Assembly (NCBI GenBank): GCA_963740605.1
Contig: CAVUFC010000021.1
Coordinates: forward strand, 124,001-188,000
DNA length: 64,000 nucleotides
Source of the DNA: DASSUW01 sp963740605
Lineage (GTDB): Bacteria; Actinomycetota; Thermoleophilia; Solirubrobacterales; Solirubrobacteraceae
Direction: 5' to 3'
Shown here one piece after another: positions 51,195 through 59,949 of this stretch (positions within the stretch are counted from its first letter, which is position 1; every line of letters starts with the position of its first letter). A program made the translations under genes and the position numbers. The notes below the pieces were generated by a model. That model did not search any database. It had not been told where the DNA came from and was given only the letters and a program-made list of their open reading frames with translations.

Positions 51195-52322
51195 GTGATC
51201 CGTCCGTCCCTCATCCTCGACCGCATGCGCGGCGTCACGGTCGCCGCTCGTGCCCGCCTGCGCGGGCGCCTGCTCGCGGTCATGCAGACGGCCGCCGCGG
51301 CCGTCGTCGCCTGGGAGCTCGCGGTCCTGCTGCTGCCGGACCCGCGCCCGGCGTTCGCGTCGATCGCTGCGGTGATCGCAGTCGGCGCCACCAACGGCGA
51401 GCGTGTCGGCCGCGCCTTCCAGCTCGTCACCGGCGTCGTGATCGGCATCACGGTCGCCTCGCTGATGCTCGAGCTCCTCGGCACCGGTGCCTGGCAGATG
51501 GGCGTCCTGGTGATCCTCGCCATGGGCTCCGCGATCGCCCTCGGCCTGCCCGAGCTGGTCGTCGTCGAGGCGGGCGTGTCGGCGATCCTGATCGTCGCCC
51601 TCGACCCGGGCGCGGCGGCCGGCTTCTCGCCGAACCGCATCCTCGAGGGCATCATCGGCGGCGCCACTGCGCTCGCCGTCAGCGCCACCTTCTTCCCGCC
51701 CGATCCGGCGCTCGCCCCCGGGCGCGCCGCGCAGGCGATGTTCGTCGAGCTCGGCCGTGCGCTGGAGCGCATCGCCGGCGCGCTCGAGTCGCGCGACGCC
51801 GGCGCCGCCGAGCGCGCGCTGCTCGACACCCGCGGGATCGACCCGCTGGTCCGCTCCGTCGAGGCCGAGCTTGTGACCGGCCGCGAGACCGCGCGTTATG
51901 CGCCGGGCCCGCGCTCGTCGCGCGCGCTGCTCGACCGCTACGAGCGCAGCATCCCGCAGATCGACTACGCCGTCCGCAACACGCGCGTGCTCGCGCGCAA
52001 CGTCGTCGCGCTCGTGCGTGACGGCGAGGACGTCCCCGAGAACCTGCACGGCGCCGTGCGCGACCTGTCGAACGCGGTCTGGGAGCTCGCCGCTTCCTAC
52101 GACGCGCCGTCGCACGCCGAGCCCGGCCGCCGGCTGGCCGTCCGCGCCGCCAACGAGGCCGCTGCGGCCTCGATCGAGCGGCCCGACGTCGTGCTCGTCG
52201 GCGGGCAGGTCCGCTCCGTCGCGGTCGACCTCGTGCGCGCCGCCGACCTCGTCGCCGCGAACGCCGACGAGCCCAGCGAGCGCCCCACCGAAGAGCTGCT
52301 CGTCGCCCCCGCCGCCGCGTAA
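51195..52322 (+). CDS. FUSC/aromatic-acid-exporter-family membrane protein
   Basis: A 375-residue protein whose first about 170 residues form four to five hydrophobic segments of the FUSC (AaeB/YccS-like) family (LAVMQTAAAAVVAWELAVL, then IAAVIAVGATNGERVGRAF). The C-terminal half is a helical, soluble region. FUSC proteins are thought to export aromatic or other acids. GTG 51195, immediately after the palindrome, was chosen, but GTG 51168 gives nine more residues and ATG 51225 gives ten fewer; the palindrome would lie inside the gene if 51168 is used. Confidence 0.75.
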   Translation: MIRPSLILDRMRGVTVAARARLRGRLLAVMQTAAAAVVAWELAVLLLPDPRPAFASIAAVIAVGATNGERVGRAFQLVTGVVIGITVASLMLELLGTGAWQMGVLVILAMGSAIALGLPELVVVEAGVSAILIVALDPGAAAGFSPNRILEGIIGGATALAVSATFFPPDPALAPGRAAQAMFVELGRALERIAGALESRDAGAAERALLDTRGIDPLVRSVEAELVTGRETARYAPGPRSSRALLDRYERSIPQIDYAVRNTRVLARNVVALVRDGEDVPENLHGAVRDLSNAVWELAASYDAPSHAEPGRRLAVRAANEAAAASIERPDVVLVGGQVRSVAVDLVRAADLVAANADEPSERPTEELLVAPAAA

Positions 52323-52372
52323 CGCCGTACGCGGGGTTGTCAGCGACCCCGGTTGCGGGCAGACTCCGCCAC

Positions 52373-53845
52373 GTGGGGGACGAGGTTGCGGCCAGGGTCT
52401 TCACCGGAGAGGACCGCAAGCAATATCGCGAGAAGGTCAAGCGCTGCCTTGACGTGTTCGCGCGCATGCTCGCCGAGGCGCGGTTCGACGCCGACCGGCG
52501 CTCGATCGGCCTCGAGATCGAGCTCAACCTGACCGAGGAGACCGGCGACCCGGCGCTTGCCAACGCGCACGTGCTGGAGATGATCGCCGACCCCGCCTGG
52601 CAGACCGAGCTGGCGCAGTTCAACATCGAGATCAACATCCCGCCGCGCCAGCTCGAGGGCAGCGTGCTGTCCGACCTCGAGGCCGAGGTGCGCGCCGCCC
52701 TCAACCATGCCGAGGAGGGCGCGCAGAAGGCGCACGCCCGGCTGCTGATGGTGGGGATCCTGCCGACGCTCGACGAGGGCACGCTCGACGGCTCGGTGCT
52801 CAGCGCCAACCCGCGCTACAAGCTGCTCAACGAGCAGATCTTCGCCGCGCGCGGGGAGGACCTGCATCTCGCCATCGACGGCGTCGAGCGGCTGTCGGTG
52901 TACGCGGACACGATCGCCCCCGAGGCGGCGTGCACGAGCATCCAGCTGCACCAGCTCGTCGATCCCGGCGCGTTCGCGCGGCACTGGAACGCCGCCCAGT
53001 GCATCGCCGGCATCCAGCTCGCGGTCGGCGCGAACTCGCCGTTCTTCTTCGGCCGCGAGCTCTGGCGCGAGACGCGGATCGCACTGTTCGAGCAGGCGAC
53101 GGACACGCGCTCGGAGGAGCTCAAGGCGCAGGGAGTGCGCCCGCGGGTCTGGTTCGGCGAGCGCTGGATCACTTCGATCTTCGACCTGTTCGAGGAGAAC
53201 GTCCGCTACTTCCCGTCGCTGCTGCCGGTGGTCGAGGACGAGGACCCGGTCGAGGTGCTCGAGCGCGGCGACACCCCGCGGCTGCAGGAGCTGCGCCTCC
53301 ACAACGGCACGATCTACCGCTGGAACCGGCCGATCTACGACGTCGTGCGGGGCCGGCCCCACCTGCGGGTGGAGAACCGCGTGCTGCCCGCCGGACCGAC
53401 CGTGGTGGACACGCTCGCCAACGCCGCCTTCTACTACGGGCTCGTACGTGTGCTCGCCGACGAGGACCGGCCGCTGTGGACGCAGATGTCGTTCTCGGCC
53501 GCCGAGGAGAACTTCCACTCCTGCGCCCGGGACGGGATCGCGGCGCGCGTGTACTGGCCGGGCGTCGGCGAGGTGCCGGCCGCCGAGCTGGTGCTGCGCC
53601 GGCTGCTCCCGCTGGCCTACGAAGGGCTCGACCGTTGGGGCGTCGCGGCCGCCGACCGTGACCGGCTGCTGGGCATCATCGAACGCCGGTGCGTCGAGGG
53701 CCGCAACGGGGCGTCGTGGCAGGCGGACACGTTCCACCGCTTCTACGAGAACCTCGATCGCGCTGATGCGCTGAGAGCCATGACGTGCGGGTATCGGGAG
53801 CACATGCACTCCAACGAGCCCGTCCACACATGGCCCACCGGCTGA
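52373..53845 (+). CDS. GCS2-family glutamate-cysteine-ligase-like protein
   Basis: A 490-residue protein of the GCS2 glutamate-cysteine ligase superfamily. It has the IGLEIELNLTEE motif with the ATP/metal-binding glutamates near residue 44, an FNIEINIPPRQL strand near residue 83, and a later HLRVENRVLPAG segment near 330. Similar actinobacterial proteins are annotated as glutamate-cysteine ligase or an unassigned carboxylate-amine ligase; whether the product is gamma-glutamylcysteine is unknown. GTG 52373 begins the family N terminus; a TTG at 52337 is possible. It follows the membrane gene by 50 bp. Confidence 0.82.
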   Translation: MGDEVAARVFTGEDRKQYREKVKRCLDVFARMLAEARFDADRRSIGLEIELNLTEETGDPALANAHVLEMIADPAWQTELAQFNIEINIPPRQLEGSVLSDLEAEVRAALNHAEEGAQKAHARLLMVGILPTLDEGTLDGSVLSANPRYKLLNEQIFAARGEDLHLAIDGVERLSVYADTIAPEAACTSIQLHQLVDPGAFARHWNAAQCIAGIQLAVGANSPFFFGRELWRETRIALFEQATDTRSEELKAQGVRPRVWFGERWITSIFDLFEENVRYFPSLLPVVEDEDPVEVLERGDTPRLQELRLHNGTIYRWNRPIYDVVRGRPHLRVENRVLPAGPTVVDTLANAAFYYGLVRVLADEDRPLWTQMSFSAAEENFHSCARDGIAARVYWPGVGEVPAAELVLRRLLPLAYEGLDRWGVAAADRDRLLGIIERRCVEGRNGASWQADTFHRFYENLDRADALRAMTCGYREHMHSNEPVHTWPTG

Positions 53846-54192
53846 TCTTCGTCGGGTTTGCCCTGCTGCTCCTCGTCCCCGCGTCGGCGAGCGCGTCGAA
53901 GCGGTTCACGGCCTGCGTCGCCGAGAGCAGCGGCTGCCACCACCACTTCGTCAGCGGCGACCTGCCGGTCCTGCAGATCAAGGACCGCAAGCACTCGTAC
54001 ACGCACTACAAGGTCTGCGTGCGCGACCCTGTCCACCGCGAATGCGCGAACCGGACGACCGGGAAGAAGCGGCACTGGCATCGCGGCGCCACGTGGAACA
54101 TCGGCCAGGTCGGCAAGCACGTCGCGCGGTGGTACGTCAACGGCAACCAGGTCGCGCGCTGGATCTTCTACGTCAAGGTCGAGCCGGAGTAG
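53830..54192 (+). CDS. Small secreted protein of unknown function
   Basis: A 120-residue protein with a signal peptide (MAHRLIFVGFALLLLVPASA). The mature part has Cys29, Cys36 and two further cysteines near 62 and 71, so two disulfides are likely, and is rich in His and Lys (SGCHHHFVSGDL; KKRHWHRGATW). Nothing allows a functional call. It overlaps the preceding ligase stop by 16 bp and the next gene's possible start by 64 bp, indicating tight transcription with both. Confidence 0.7.
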   Translation: MAHRLIFVGFALLLLVPASASASKRFTACVAESSGCHHHFVSGDLPVLQIKDRKHSYTHYKVCVRDPVHRECANRTTGKKRHWHRGATWNIGQVGKHVARWYVNGNQVARWIFYVKVEPE

Positions 54193-55223
54193 TCGCACTG
54201 CTCGCCGTGCTGGCGGGCTGCGGCGGGGGTGATCAGCCGGCCGGCGGCGGCCTGAAGGTCGAGACCGTCGCCACGGGCCTCGAGATCCCGTGGGAGATCG
54301 CGTTCCTGCCGGACGGCCGGGCGCTCGTCACCGAGCGGCCCGGCCGGATCCGCATGCTCGACGCCGGCGGCAAGCTGCGAGCCGAGCCGGTCGCCGAGGT
54401 CGACGTCTCCGAGCAGGGCGAGGGCGGGCTGCTAGGGCTGGCGCTCGACCCGCAGTTCGCCGCCAACCACCTCGTCTACCTGTACTTCACGACGCCGACC
54501 GCCATGAAGCTCGAGCGCTGGCGGTTCGAAGACGACACGCTCACGCGCGAGAGCGACCTGATCGACGGCACGATCCAGGCCGGGACCGTCCACGACTCCG
54601 GCCGGATCGCGTTCGGGCCCGACGACGACCTCTACATCGCCACCGGCGAGGCGGGCCAGCCGGAGCTCGCGCAGGACCCGAACTCGCTCAACGGCAAGTA
54701 CCTGCGGCTGACGCCCGACCAGTACCACGGCGGTCCCAGCGCGCCGGAGATCGTGTCGCTCGGCCATCGCAACCCCCAGGGCTTCGACTGGCAGCCGGGC
54801 ACCGGGCATCTGATCTCGACCGAGCACGGCCCGTCCGGCGGCGACGTGCCCGAGGGCTACGACGAGATCAACGACGTCCGCAAGGGCCACAACTACGGCT
54901 GGCCTGAGGTCTACGGCACCGACCACGGTGACTTCACCGCGCCGCTGAAGCTGTACGAGGAGGCCATCGCCCCGTCGGGCGCGACGTTCGTCGGGGCCGA
55001 CTTCTGGTTCGCCACGCTGCGCGGCGAGGCGCTGCACCGGCTGCGCATGGACGGCGATCGCATCGTCGACGACACGAAGTTCCTCGACGGCCGGTACGGA
55101 CGCCTGCGCACGGTCGTCCAGGACCTCGACAAGAAGCTGTACGTCCTCACCAGCAATCGCGACGGCCGCGGCGACCCCGCAGACAGCGACGACCGCATTC
55201 TGCGGTTCAGTCCTCCCGGCTAA
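54129..55223 (+). CDS. PQQ-type sugar dehydrogenase lipoprotein
   Basis: A lipoprotein of the soluble aldose sugar dehydrogenase (GDH-B/YliI-like) family, which oxidises sugars with PQQ in the cell envelope. A lipobox LAGC precedes the beta-propeller. Visible blades include TGLEIPWEIAFLPDGRALVTE near residue 50, GLLGLALDPQFAANHLVYLY, IVSLGHRNPQGFDW and YDEINDVRKGHNYGWPE, the last containing the family His and Asn residues. The exact start is uncertain: GTG 54129 is the nearest in-frame start but gives a 64-bp overlap with the secreted protein and a long pre-lipobox segment. A start nearer 54190 by a rare codon is possible. Confidence 0.82.
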   Translation: MVRQRQPGRALDLLRQGRAGVVALLAVLAGCGGGDQPAGGGLKVETVATGLEIPWEIAFLPDGRALVTERPGRIRMLDAGGKLRAEPVAEVDVSEQGEGGLLGLALDPQFAANHLVYLYFTTPTAMKLERWRFEDDTLTRESDLIDGTIQAGTVHDSGRIAFGPDDDLYIATGEAGQPELAQDPNSLNGKYLRLTPDQYHGGPSAPEIVSLGHRNPQGFDWQPGTGHLISTEHGPSGGDVPEGYDEINDVRKGHNYGWPEVYGTDHGDFTAPLKLYEEAIAPSGATFVGADFWFATLRGEALHRLRMDGDRIVDDTKFLDGRYGRLRTVVQDLDKKLYVLTSNRDGRGDPADSDDRILRFSPPG

Positions 55224-55265
55224 CCCCGCGACTCGAGTGGGGTACGCCATGATGTGCCTCGGTTC

Positions 55266-56387
55266 ATGTCCCGTGACCTGACCAGCGAACCTGCCGTCGG
55301 CATCGACGCGCTCGAGACGTTCGTCGACCTGCTCGGGCAGATGGAGGCCGACGGCTCGACCGACGACTTCTACAGCCGCCTGTGCGAGGCGATCTGCCGC
55401 GTCGCCTCGATGGACCGCGCCGTGATCTTCCGCTACGACGACGCCCGGCGCCGCGTGCGCGCGGCCGGTGCGTTCGGAATCGAGCTCGATCTGTTCGAGA
55501 ACGCGCACCTGACCGTCGAGTCGGCCCCGATCGCGCGTCAGGCGCTCGAGGAGGACCGGGTCATCGAGGTCCGCGACGACGACACGCCCGAGGTCCCGGA
55601 CGAGTACCGCGACCTGCTCCGCGAGGCGACGCTGGTGTGCACGCCGCTGTCGGCGGCCGGTCGCTGGCTCGGCGTGATCCTGTCCGACCGCGGTCCCGGC
55701 CACGCGCCGCTGCGTGAGAACGAGCGACAGGCGCTGTGGGCGTTCGGCAAGACCGCCGCACTCGCCACGCTCGCGCGCCTCGCGACCAACAACCAGGCAC
55801 GGACGCGGCAGCTCCAGGAGCGCATCGACCTCGCACGCGACGTCCACGAGGGCGTGATCCAGCGGCTGTTCGGCGTCCAGCTCGTCTTCTCCAGTCAGGC
55901 CGAGCTGTCGCCCGAGGCGCGCGAGCGCATCGCCGCCGAGCTTCAGGCCGCGCTGTTCGATCTGCGGCGCGCGCTGCAGCGGCCATTGGGCCGGGTCGCT
56001 CCGGCCACCCGCACGACGGTGCTGGAGGAGGTCGACCGGCTGCGCCGCGAGCACCGCGACCTCGCGATCCGGCTCACGCCGGGCTCCGAGCGCGTCGAGG
56101 TGCCTCGTCAGCTCGAGCCGCTCGCGCAGTCGGTGCTCGCCGAGGCGGTGCGCAACGCGCACAAGCACGCGCGCCCGTCGCGCGTGGAGGTCTCGCTCGG
56201 CATGACCGACGACACGCTGACGCTCGAGGTCGCCAACGACGGCGTGTCCGGCCGCCCGAAGCAGACCGGCATGGGCCTGCGGCTCGCCGCGCTCGAGGCG
56301 CTGCAGGTCGGCGGCATCGTCGAGTTCGGCGAGCGCGAGCCGGGCACCTGGCGCGTACGAATGGCGGTGCCCGTTGACCGCCCCTGA
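55266..56387 (+). CDS. GAF-domain sensor histidine kinase (HisKA_3)
   Basis: A 373-residue sensor kinase. A GAF domain occupies about residues 20-175 (FYSRLCEAICRVASMDRAVIF; DRGPGHAPLRENERQALWAF). The histidine motif is IDLARDVHEGVIQRLFGVQL near residue 190, matching the NarX/DesK-type HisKA_3 family, and the ATPase domain contains VLAEAVRNAHKHARPSRVEV and TGMGLRLAALEAL. There are no membrane helices. ATG 55266 was chosen; GTG 55254 is possible. Its last 14 bp overlap the response regulator, so the two form one coupled two-component system. Confidence 0.9.
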   Translation: MSRDLTSEPAVGIDALETFVDLLGQMEADGSTDDFYSRLCEAICRVASMDRAVIFRYDDARRRVRAAGAFGIELDLFENAHLTVESAPIARQALEEDRVIEVRDDDTPEVPDEYRDLLREATLVCTPLSAAGRWLGVILSDRGPGHAPLRENERQALWAFGKTAALATLARLATNNQARTRQLQERIDLARDVHEGVIQRLFGVQLVFSSQAELSPEARERIAAELQAALFDLRRALQRPLGRVAPATRTTVLEEVDRLRREHRDLAIRLTPGSERVEVPRQLEPLAQSVLAEAVRNAHKHARPSRVEVSLGMTDDTLTLEVANDGVSGRPKQTGMGLRLAALEALQVGGIVEFGEREPGTWRVRMAVPVDRP

Positions 56388-57021
56388 CGTCAACCCCGGC
56401 CGCCTCGCCACCGGCGGGTCGACCGATCGCAAGCTGCGCGTGCTGATCGTCGACGACCACGAGGTCGTGCACTGGGGCTTCCGGCTGATGCTCGGCGAGC
56501 AGCCGTGGGTCGAGCGCTGCGTGAGCGCACGCAACGCCGCCGAGGCGATCACGCTGACGCAGCGCTACGAGCCGCATGTCGCCTTGGTGGATCTGTTCGT
56601 CGGTCAGGAGTCGGGCGCGGAGATCTGCGAGCGGCTGCGCGCGATCTCGCCGCAGACCAACGTGCTGATGATCTCCGGCGCCGGCCGGATCTCGCCGAAC
56701 GCGGCGCGCGCCGCCGGCGCCGCCGGGTTCATCTCCAAGGACTGGCCGGCAGCCGACATCGCCGGCGCCGTCCGGATGGTCGGGCTCGGCATGACCGTGT
56801 TCCGGCCCCACGAGGCTCCTGCCGGACCGCCGCTGTCAGAGCGCGAGCGGGAGGTGCTCGAGGCGATCGCCTCCGGCGCCACCAACCGCGAGATCGCCGC
56901 CGAGCTGTTCCTGTCGCCGCACACGGTCAAGGAGCACACCAGCACGCTGTACCGGAAGCTGGGTGTTCGGAACCGGGCGGAGGCCGTGCAGAAGGCCCAG
57001 CGGCTCGGTCTGATCTCGTAG
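56374..57021 (+). CDS. NarL/LuxR-type response regulator
   Basis: A 215-residue response regulator with a receiver domain (LRVLIVDDHEVVHWGFRLML, phosphoacceptor Asp73 in VALVDLFVG, Lys near 123) and a C-terminal LuxR/NarL helix-turn-helix (SEREREVLEAIASGATNREI, SPHTVKEHTSTLYRKLGVRN). The start is a TTG at 56374, inside the kinase gene, giving an overlap of 14 bp. The adjacent intergenic region with a large inverted repeat and the fab operon beyond it are candidate targets. Confidence 0.88.
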   Translation: MTAPDVNPGRLATGGSTDRKLRVLIVDDHEVVHWGFRLMLGEQPWVERCVSARNAAEAITLTQRYEPHVALVDLFVGQESGAEICERLRAISPQTNVLMISGAGRISPNAARAAGAAGFISKDWPAADIAGAVRMVGLGMTVFRPHEAPAGPPLSEREREVLEAIASGATNREIAAELFLSPHTVKEHTSTLYRKLGVRNRAEAVQKAQRLGLIS

Positions 57022-57056
57022 CGCGAGCGGACGTCACCTGCGCTCGGTAGGGCGGC

Positions 57057-57177
57057 GAGGGAGCATTTCGTAGCAATCTCTGCGAGCCGCCTCGGGATTG
57101 CTGCGAAACGCTTGCTATAGGGGAGTTTCGTAGCGCGCGGGAGTCGCGTTCGCGCGATTGCTACGAAATGCTCCCTC
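57057..57177. repeat. Nested inverted-repeat element, four related arms
   Basis: The 22-bp arm at 57057-57078 has an exact complement at 57156-57177, separated by 77 bp. Within the spacer lie two weaker arms: GATTGCTGCGAAACGCT near 57096-57112 (15 of 17 bases match the right arm) and GGAGTTTCGTAGCGCGC near 57122-57138. The order is therefore forward, reverse, forward, reverse, i.e. two tandem hairpins with the shared core TTTCGTAGC. This is the layout of a REP/BIME-like element or an operator cluster, not of a coding region. Confidence 0.85.
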
Positions 57178-57242
57178 CGCCACTCGATGCCGCAATTGAA
57201 GTTCGTGACGGTCAGCACAACCGGCTGATATCGGCAGCAGGC

Positions 57243-57274
57243 GGGGGGAAGCGCACCCCCCGGCTGGGGGGTTT
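57243..57274 (+). promoter_or_regulatory. Competing hairpins in the fab-operon leader
   Basis: Six G (57243-57248), six C (57256-57261) and six G (57266-57271) occur in series. The C tract can pair with either G tract; the second hairpin (CCCCCC-GGCT-GGGGGG) is followed by TTT, like a small terminator. This is a possible attenuator between an upstream promoter and fabD at 57323. Confidence 0.4.
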
Positions 57275-57322
57275 GTCGTGCAAGCGCTGTGACCCCTAGT
57301 ACCCGCCGGACAAGGTGTTGGT

Positions 57323-58183
57323 GTGACCTTGATCACCGACCCCGCTGCCCCGGTCGCGCTTTTCCCCGGCCAGGGCAGCCAGACACCTGAGATGCGGGAC
57401 CTCGTTGCCGAGCGCGCCCCTGACCTGCTCGAGCGCTGCGTCGCGCTCGTGGGTGAGGATCCGTTCCCGCGCGCCAGCGACTCCACCCGCTTCGCCCAGC
57501 CCGCCATCTTCTGCGCCAGCCTCGCCGGCTGGGACGCGCTCGACCTCGACGCCGTGGCCGGCGCCGGCCACTCGCTCGGCGAGCTGGCCGCGCTTGCCGC
57601 CGCCGGCGTGATCGAGCGCGATGACGCCCTGCGCCTGGTCGTGCTGCGCGGCAAGCTGATGGCCGATGCCGACCAGGTCGGCACGATGCTCGCGCTGATC
57701 GGCGCGACCGAGGACGAGACCCGGGCGATCGCCGAGGCCGCCGAGGTGACCGTCGCGAACGACAACGCTCCCGGCCAGGTCATCCTCTCGGGCCCGCGCG
57801 ACAAGCTCGCGGAGGCCGAGGAGGCCGCCCGTGAGTACGGCCGCCGCGTGCTCCCGCTCGACGTCGCCGGCGCGTTCCACTCGCCGAGCATGGAACCGGC
57901 CGTCGCACCGTTCCGCGCCGCGCTCGACGAGACCGAGCTGCACGAGGGCGCGTTCACGGTCTTCTCCTCGGCGACCACGGAGCCGTTCACGGACGTCCGT
58001 GCCGAGTTGACCGACGTTTTGACCCGCCCCGTGCGCTGGCGCGAGACCGTGCTGGCCATGCATGCGGCAGGCGGGCGCCGCTTCGTCGAGGTCGGGCCGC
58101 GTAAGGTGCTCGCCCGCCTGGGCAAGCGCATCTTGCCCGACTGCAAGGTGGAGACCCCGGCGGAGGAGCTGGCCCATGCGTAG
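57323..58183 (+). CDS. fabD: Malonyl-CoA:ACP transacylase
   Basis: A 286-residue malonyl transferase, which loads malonyl from CoA onto ACP. It has LFPGQGSQTPEM at residues 13-24, the nucleophile motif GHSLGE with Ser84, RLVVLRGKLM with the carboxylate-binding Arg near 109, and the catalytic His near 192 in GAFHSPSM. The start is GTG 57323, directly after the GGTGTTG context; it is the first gene of the FAS-II operon. Its last 8 bp overlap fabH. Confidence 0.95.
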   Translation: MTLITDPAAPVALFPGQGSQTPEMRDLVAERAPDLLERCVALVGEDPFPRASDSTRFAQPAIFCASLAGWDALDLDAVAGAGHSLGELAALAAAGVIERDDALRLVVLRGKLMADADQVGTMLALIGATEDETRAIAEAAEVTVANDNAPGQVILSGPRDKLAEAEEAAREYGRRVLPLDVAGAFHSPSMEPAVAPFRAALDETELHEGAFTVFSSATTEPFTDVRAELTDVLTRPVRWRETVLAMHAAGGRRFVEVGPRKVLARLGKRILPDCKVETPAEELAHA

Positions 58184-59198
58184 CGCTTCGCTCCCGCCCG
58201 AGCTCGCCACGATCGCCCGTGAGGCGACGCGCAACGGCAACATGCGCGCGCCCGCGCGCACGGCCCGGATCCTCGGGCTCGGCCACCACGTGCCGCCGGA
58301 GGTCGTGCCCAACGGCCCGATCGCCGAGCGCATCGGCGTCGATGACGCCTGGATCGTCAAGCGCACCGGCATCAAATCGCGCCGCCGCGCGCTGCCGGAC
58401 GAGCGCCTGACCGACTACGCGACGTTCGCCGGCCGCCGCGCGCTGACCGACGCCGGCGTTGACCCGCTCGACGTCGACCTCGTGCTCGTCGCGACGATGA
58501 CGCCGGACGAGATCACCCCGAACGCCGCGCCGGTCGTGGCGAACGCGCTCGGCGCCGAGCACGCCGGCGCGGTCGACATCGGCGCCGCCTGCACGGGCTG
58601 GCTTGCCGCGCTGCGCCTGGCCGCCGGCCAGGTGGAGACCGGCCGCGCCGACCGCGTGCTGGTGATCGGCGCAGAGCTGCTGACGCGCATCACCGACTTC
58701 GACGACCCGAAGACGGCGATGCTGTTCGGCGACGGCGCGGGCGCCGTGCTCGTCGGCTGTGAAGGCGAGGGCGACATCGGCCCGATCGTCATGGCCGCCG
58801 ACGGCGGCCTGGCCGACCGCATCACCGCCAGCCACGACAAGCGCGTGCTGGAGATGGACGGCCACTCGACCTACCAGGTCGCCGTCAAGCGCCTCAGCGA
58901 GGCCACCGTCGCCGCCGTCGCGCGCGCCGGCCTCGAACTCGACGACATCGACCTGTTCGTCTATCACCAGGCCAACGGCCGCATCATCAAGGCCGTCGGG
59001 GACCGGCTCGACCTCGAGCCCGCGCGCGTCGCCGACTACGTCGCGCACATGGCGAACACGTCCGCCGCGTCGATCCCGCTCACGCTCTCGCTGCTGCGCG
59101 AGGACGGGCGCCTGCGGATCGGACAGAAGGTGGTGCTCGCCGCCATCGGCGCGGGGTTCACCTGGGGCGCCGGCGTCATCGAATGGGGGATTGCCTAA
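58176..59198 (+). CDS. fabH: 3-oxoacyl-ACP synthase III
   Basis: A 340-residue condensing enzyme that starts fatty-acid synthesis from an acyl-CoA primer and malonyl-ACP. Catalytic residues: Cys139 in GAACTGWLAAL, His near 268 in VYHQANGRI, and Asn near 298 in ANTSAAS. The N-terminal 22 residues precede the normal KASIII start, and a second ATG at 58242 (Met23, MRAPARTARILG) is an equally good start; this choice decides the N-terminal extension. It overlaps fabD by 8 bp and the next gene starts immediately after its stop. Confidence 0.93.
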   Translation: MRSASLPPELATIAREATRNGNMRAPARTARILGLGHHVPPEVVPNGPIAERIGVDDAWIVKRTGIKSRRRALPDERLTDYATFAGRRALTDAGVDPLDVDLVLVATMTPDEITPNAAPVVANALGAEHAGAVDIGAACTGWLAALRLAAGQVETGRADRVLVIGAELLTRITDFDDPKTAMLFGDGAGAVLVGCEGEGDIGPIVMAADGGLADRITASHDKRVLEMDGHSTYQVAVKRLSEATVAAVARAGLELDDIDLFVYHQANGRIIKAVGDRLDLEPARVADYVAHMANTSAASIPLTLSLLREDGRLRIGQKVVLAAIGAGFTWGAGVIEWGIA

Positions 59199-59930
59199 GT
59201 GGCGCGTCCCGATAACGCCACCGCACTCGTGACCGGCGCCTCGAAGGGCATCGGCGCCGCGATCGCCAAGGCGCTCGCCGCCGACGGCTGGTACGTCGCC
59301 GTCAACTACCGCTCGGACGAGGACGGCGCCAACGCGACCGTGAAGGCGATCGAGGAGGCCGGCGGCAAGGCTGTCGCGCTCCACGCCGACGTCACCAACG
59401 GCGCGCCCGATGAGCTGTTCAAGCAGGCCGAGGAGAAGCTCGGGCCGGTGCTCGCGCTCGTCAACAACGCGGGCGTCACCGCCGACGGGCTCGCGATCCA
59501 GATGGACGACGAGTCCTGGGATCGCGTGATCGGCACCAACCTCACCGCCGCTTTCCGCCTCACCCGCCGTGCGATGCGACCGATGATCAAGGCCCGTTAC
59601 GGGCGGATCGTCAACGTCGCGTCGGTGGTCGGGCCGCGGGCGAACGCCGGCCAGTCGAACTACGCGGCCGCCAAGGCCGGACTGATCGGCATGACCAAGA
59701 CCGTTGCCGCGGAGGTCGCGCGGCGCGGTGTGACCGTCAACGCGGTCGCACCTGGATTCATCGAGACAGAGATGACCAAGGACATTCCCGACGCCGTCAT
59801 CGAAGCGATCCCGGCCCGGCGGGTCGGCGCGCCGGAGGACGTGGCCGCCGCCGTGCGGTTCCTCGCCTCCGACGACGCCGCCTACGTGACCGGTACGACG
59901 CTGTTCGTCGACGGCGGAATGTCCGCGTAA
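59199..59930 (+). CDS. fabG: 3-oxoacyl-ACP reductase
   Basis: A 243-residue NADPH-dependent SDR that reduces 3-oxoacyl-ACP. It has TGASKGIGAAIAK near residue 10, NNAGVTADGL near 89, the catalytic Ser near 139 in VNVASVVGPRANAGQ, and the YAAAK motif near 152-156. The start is GTG 59199, abutting fabH's stop (TAA-G-TG). It is followed by a strong ribosome-binding site for acpP. Confidence 0.94.
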   Translation: MARPDNATALVTGASKGIGAAIAKALAADGWYVAVNYRSDEDGANATVKAIEEAGGKAVALHADVTNGAPDELFKQAEEKLGPVLALVNNAGVTADGLAIQMDDESWDRVIGTNLTAAFRLTRRAMRPMIKARYGRIVNVASVVGPRANAGQSNYAAAKAGLIGMTKTVAAEVARRGVTVNAVAPGFIETEMTKDIPDAVIEAIPARRVGAPEDVAAAVRFLASDDAAYVTGTTLFVDGGMSA

Positions 59931-59949
59931 AAGGAGAAACCAAGAAACC
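59931..59949 (+). promoter_or_regulatory. Strong ribosome-binding site for acpP
   Basis: AAAAGGAGAAACCAAGAAACC lies between the fabG stop and the acpP ATG; AAGGAG is a near-perfect Shine-Dalgarno sequence and the stretch is AT-rich. It is the only gap of any size inside the operon, and fits the need to make ACP in large excess. Confidence 0.75.

Noticed and set aside
57057..57177. A tRNA or rRNA gene in the repeat-rich gap before fabD
   Set aside because: The stems form simple nested hairpins and lack cloverleaf or anticodon loop geometry.
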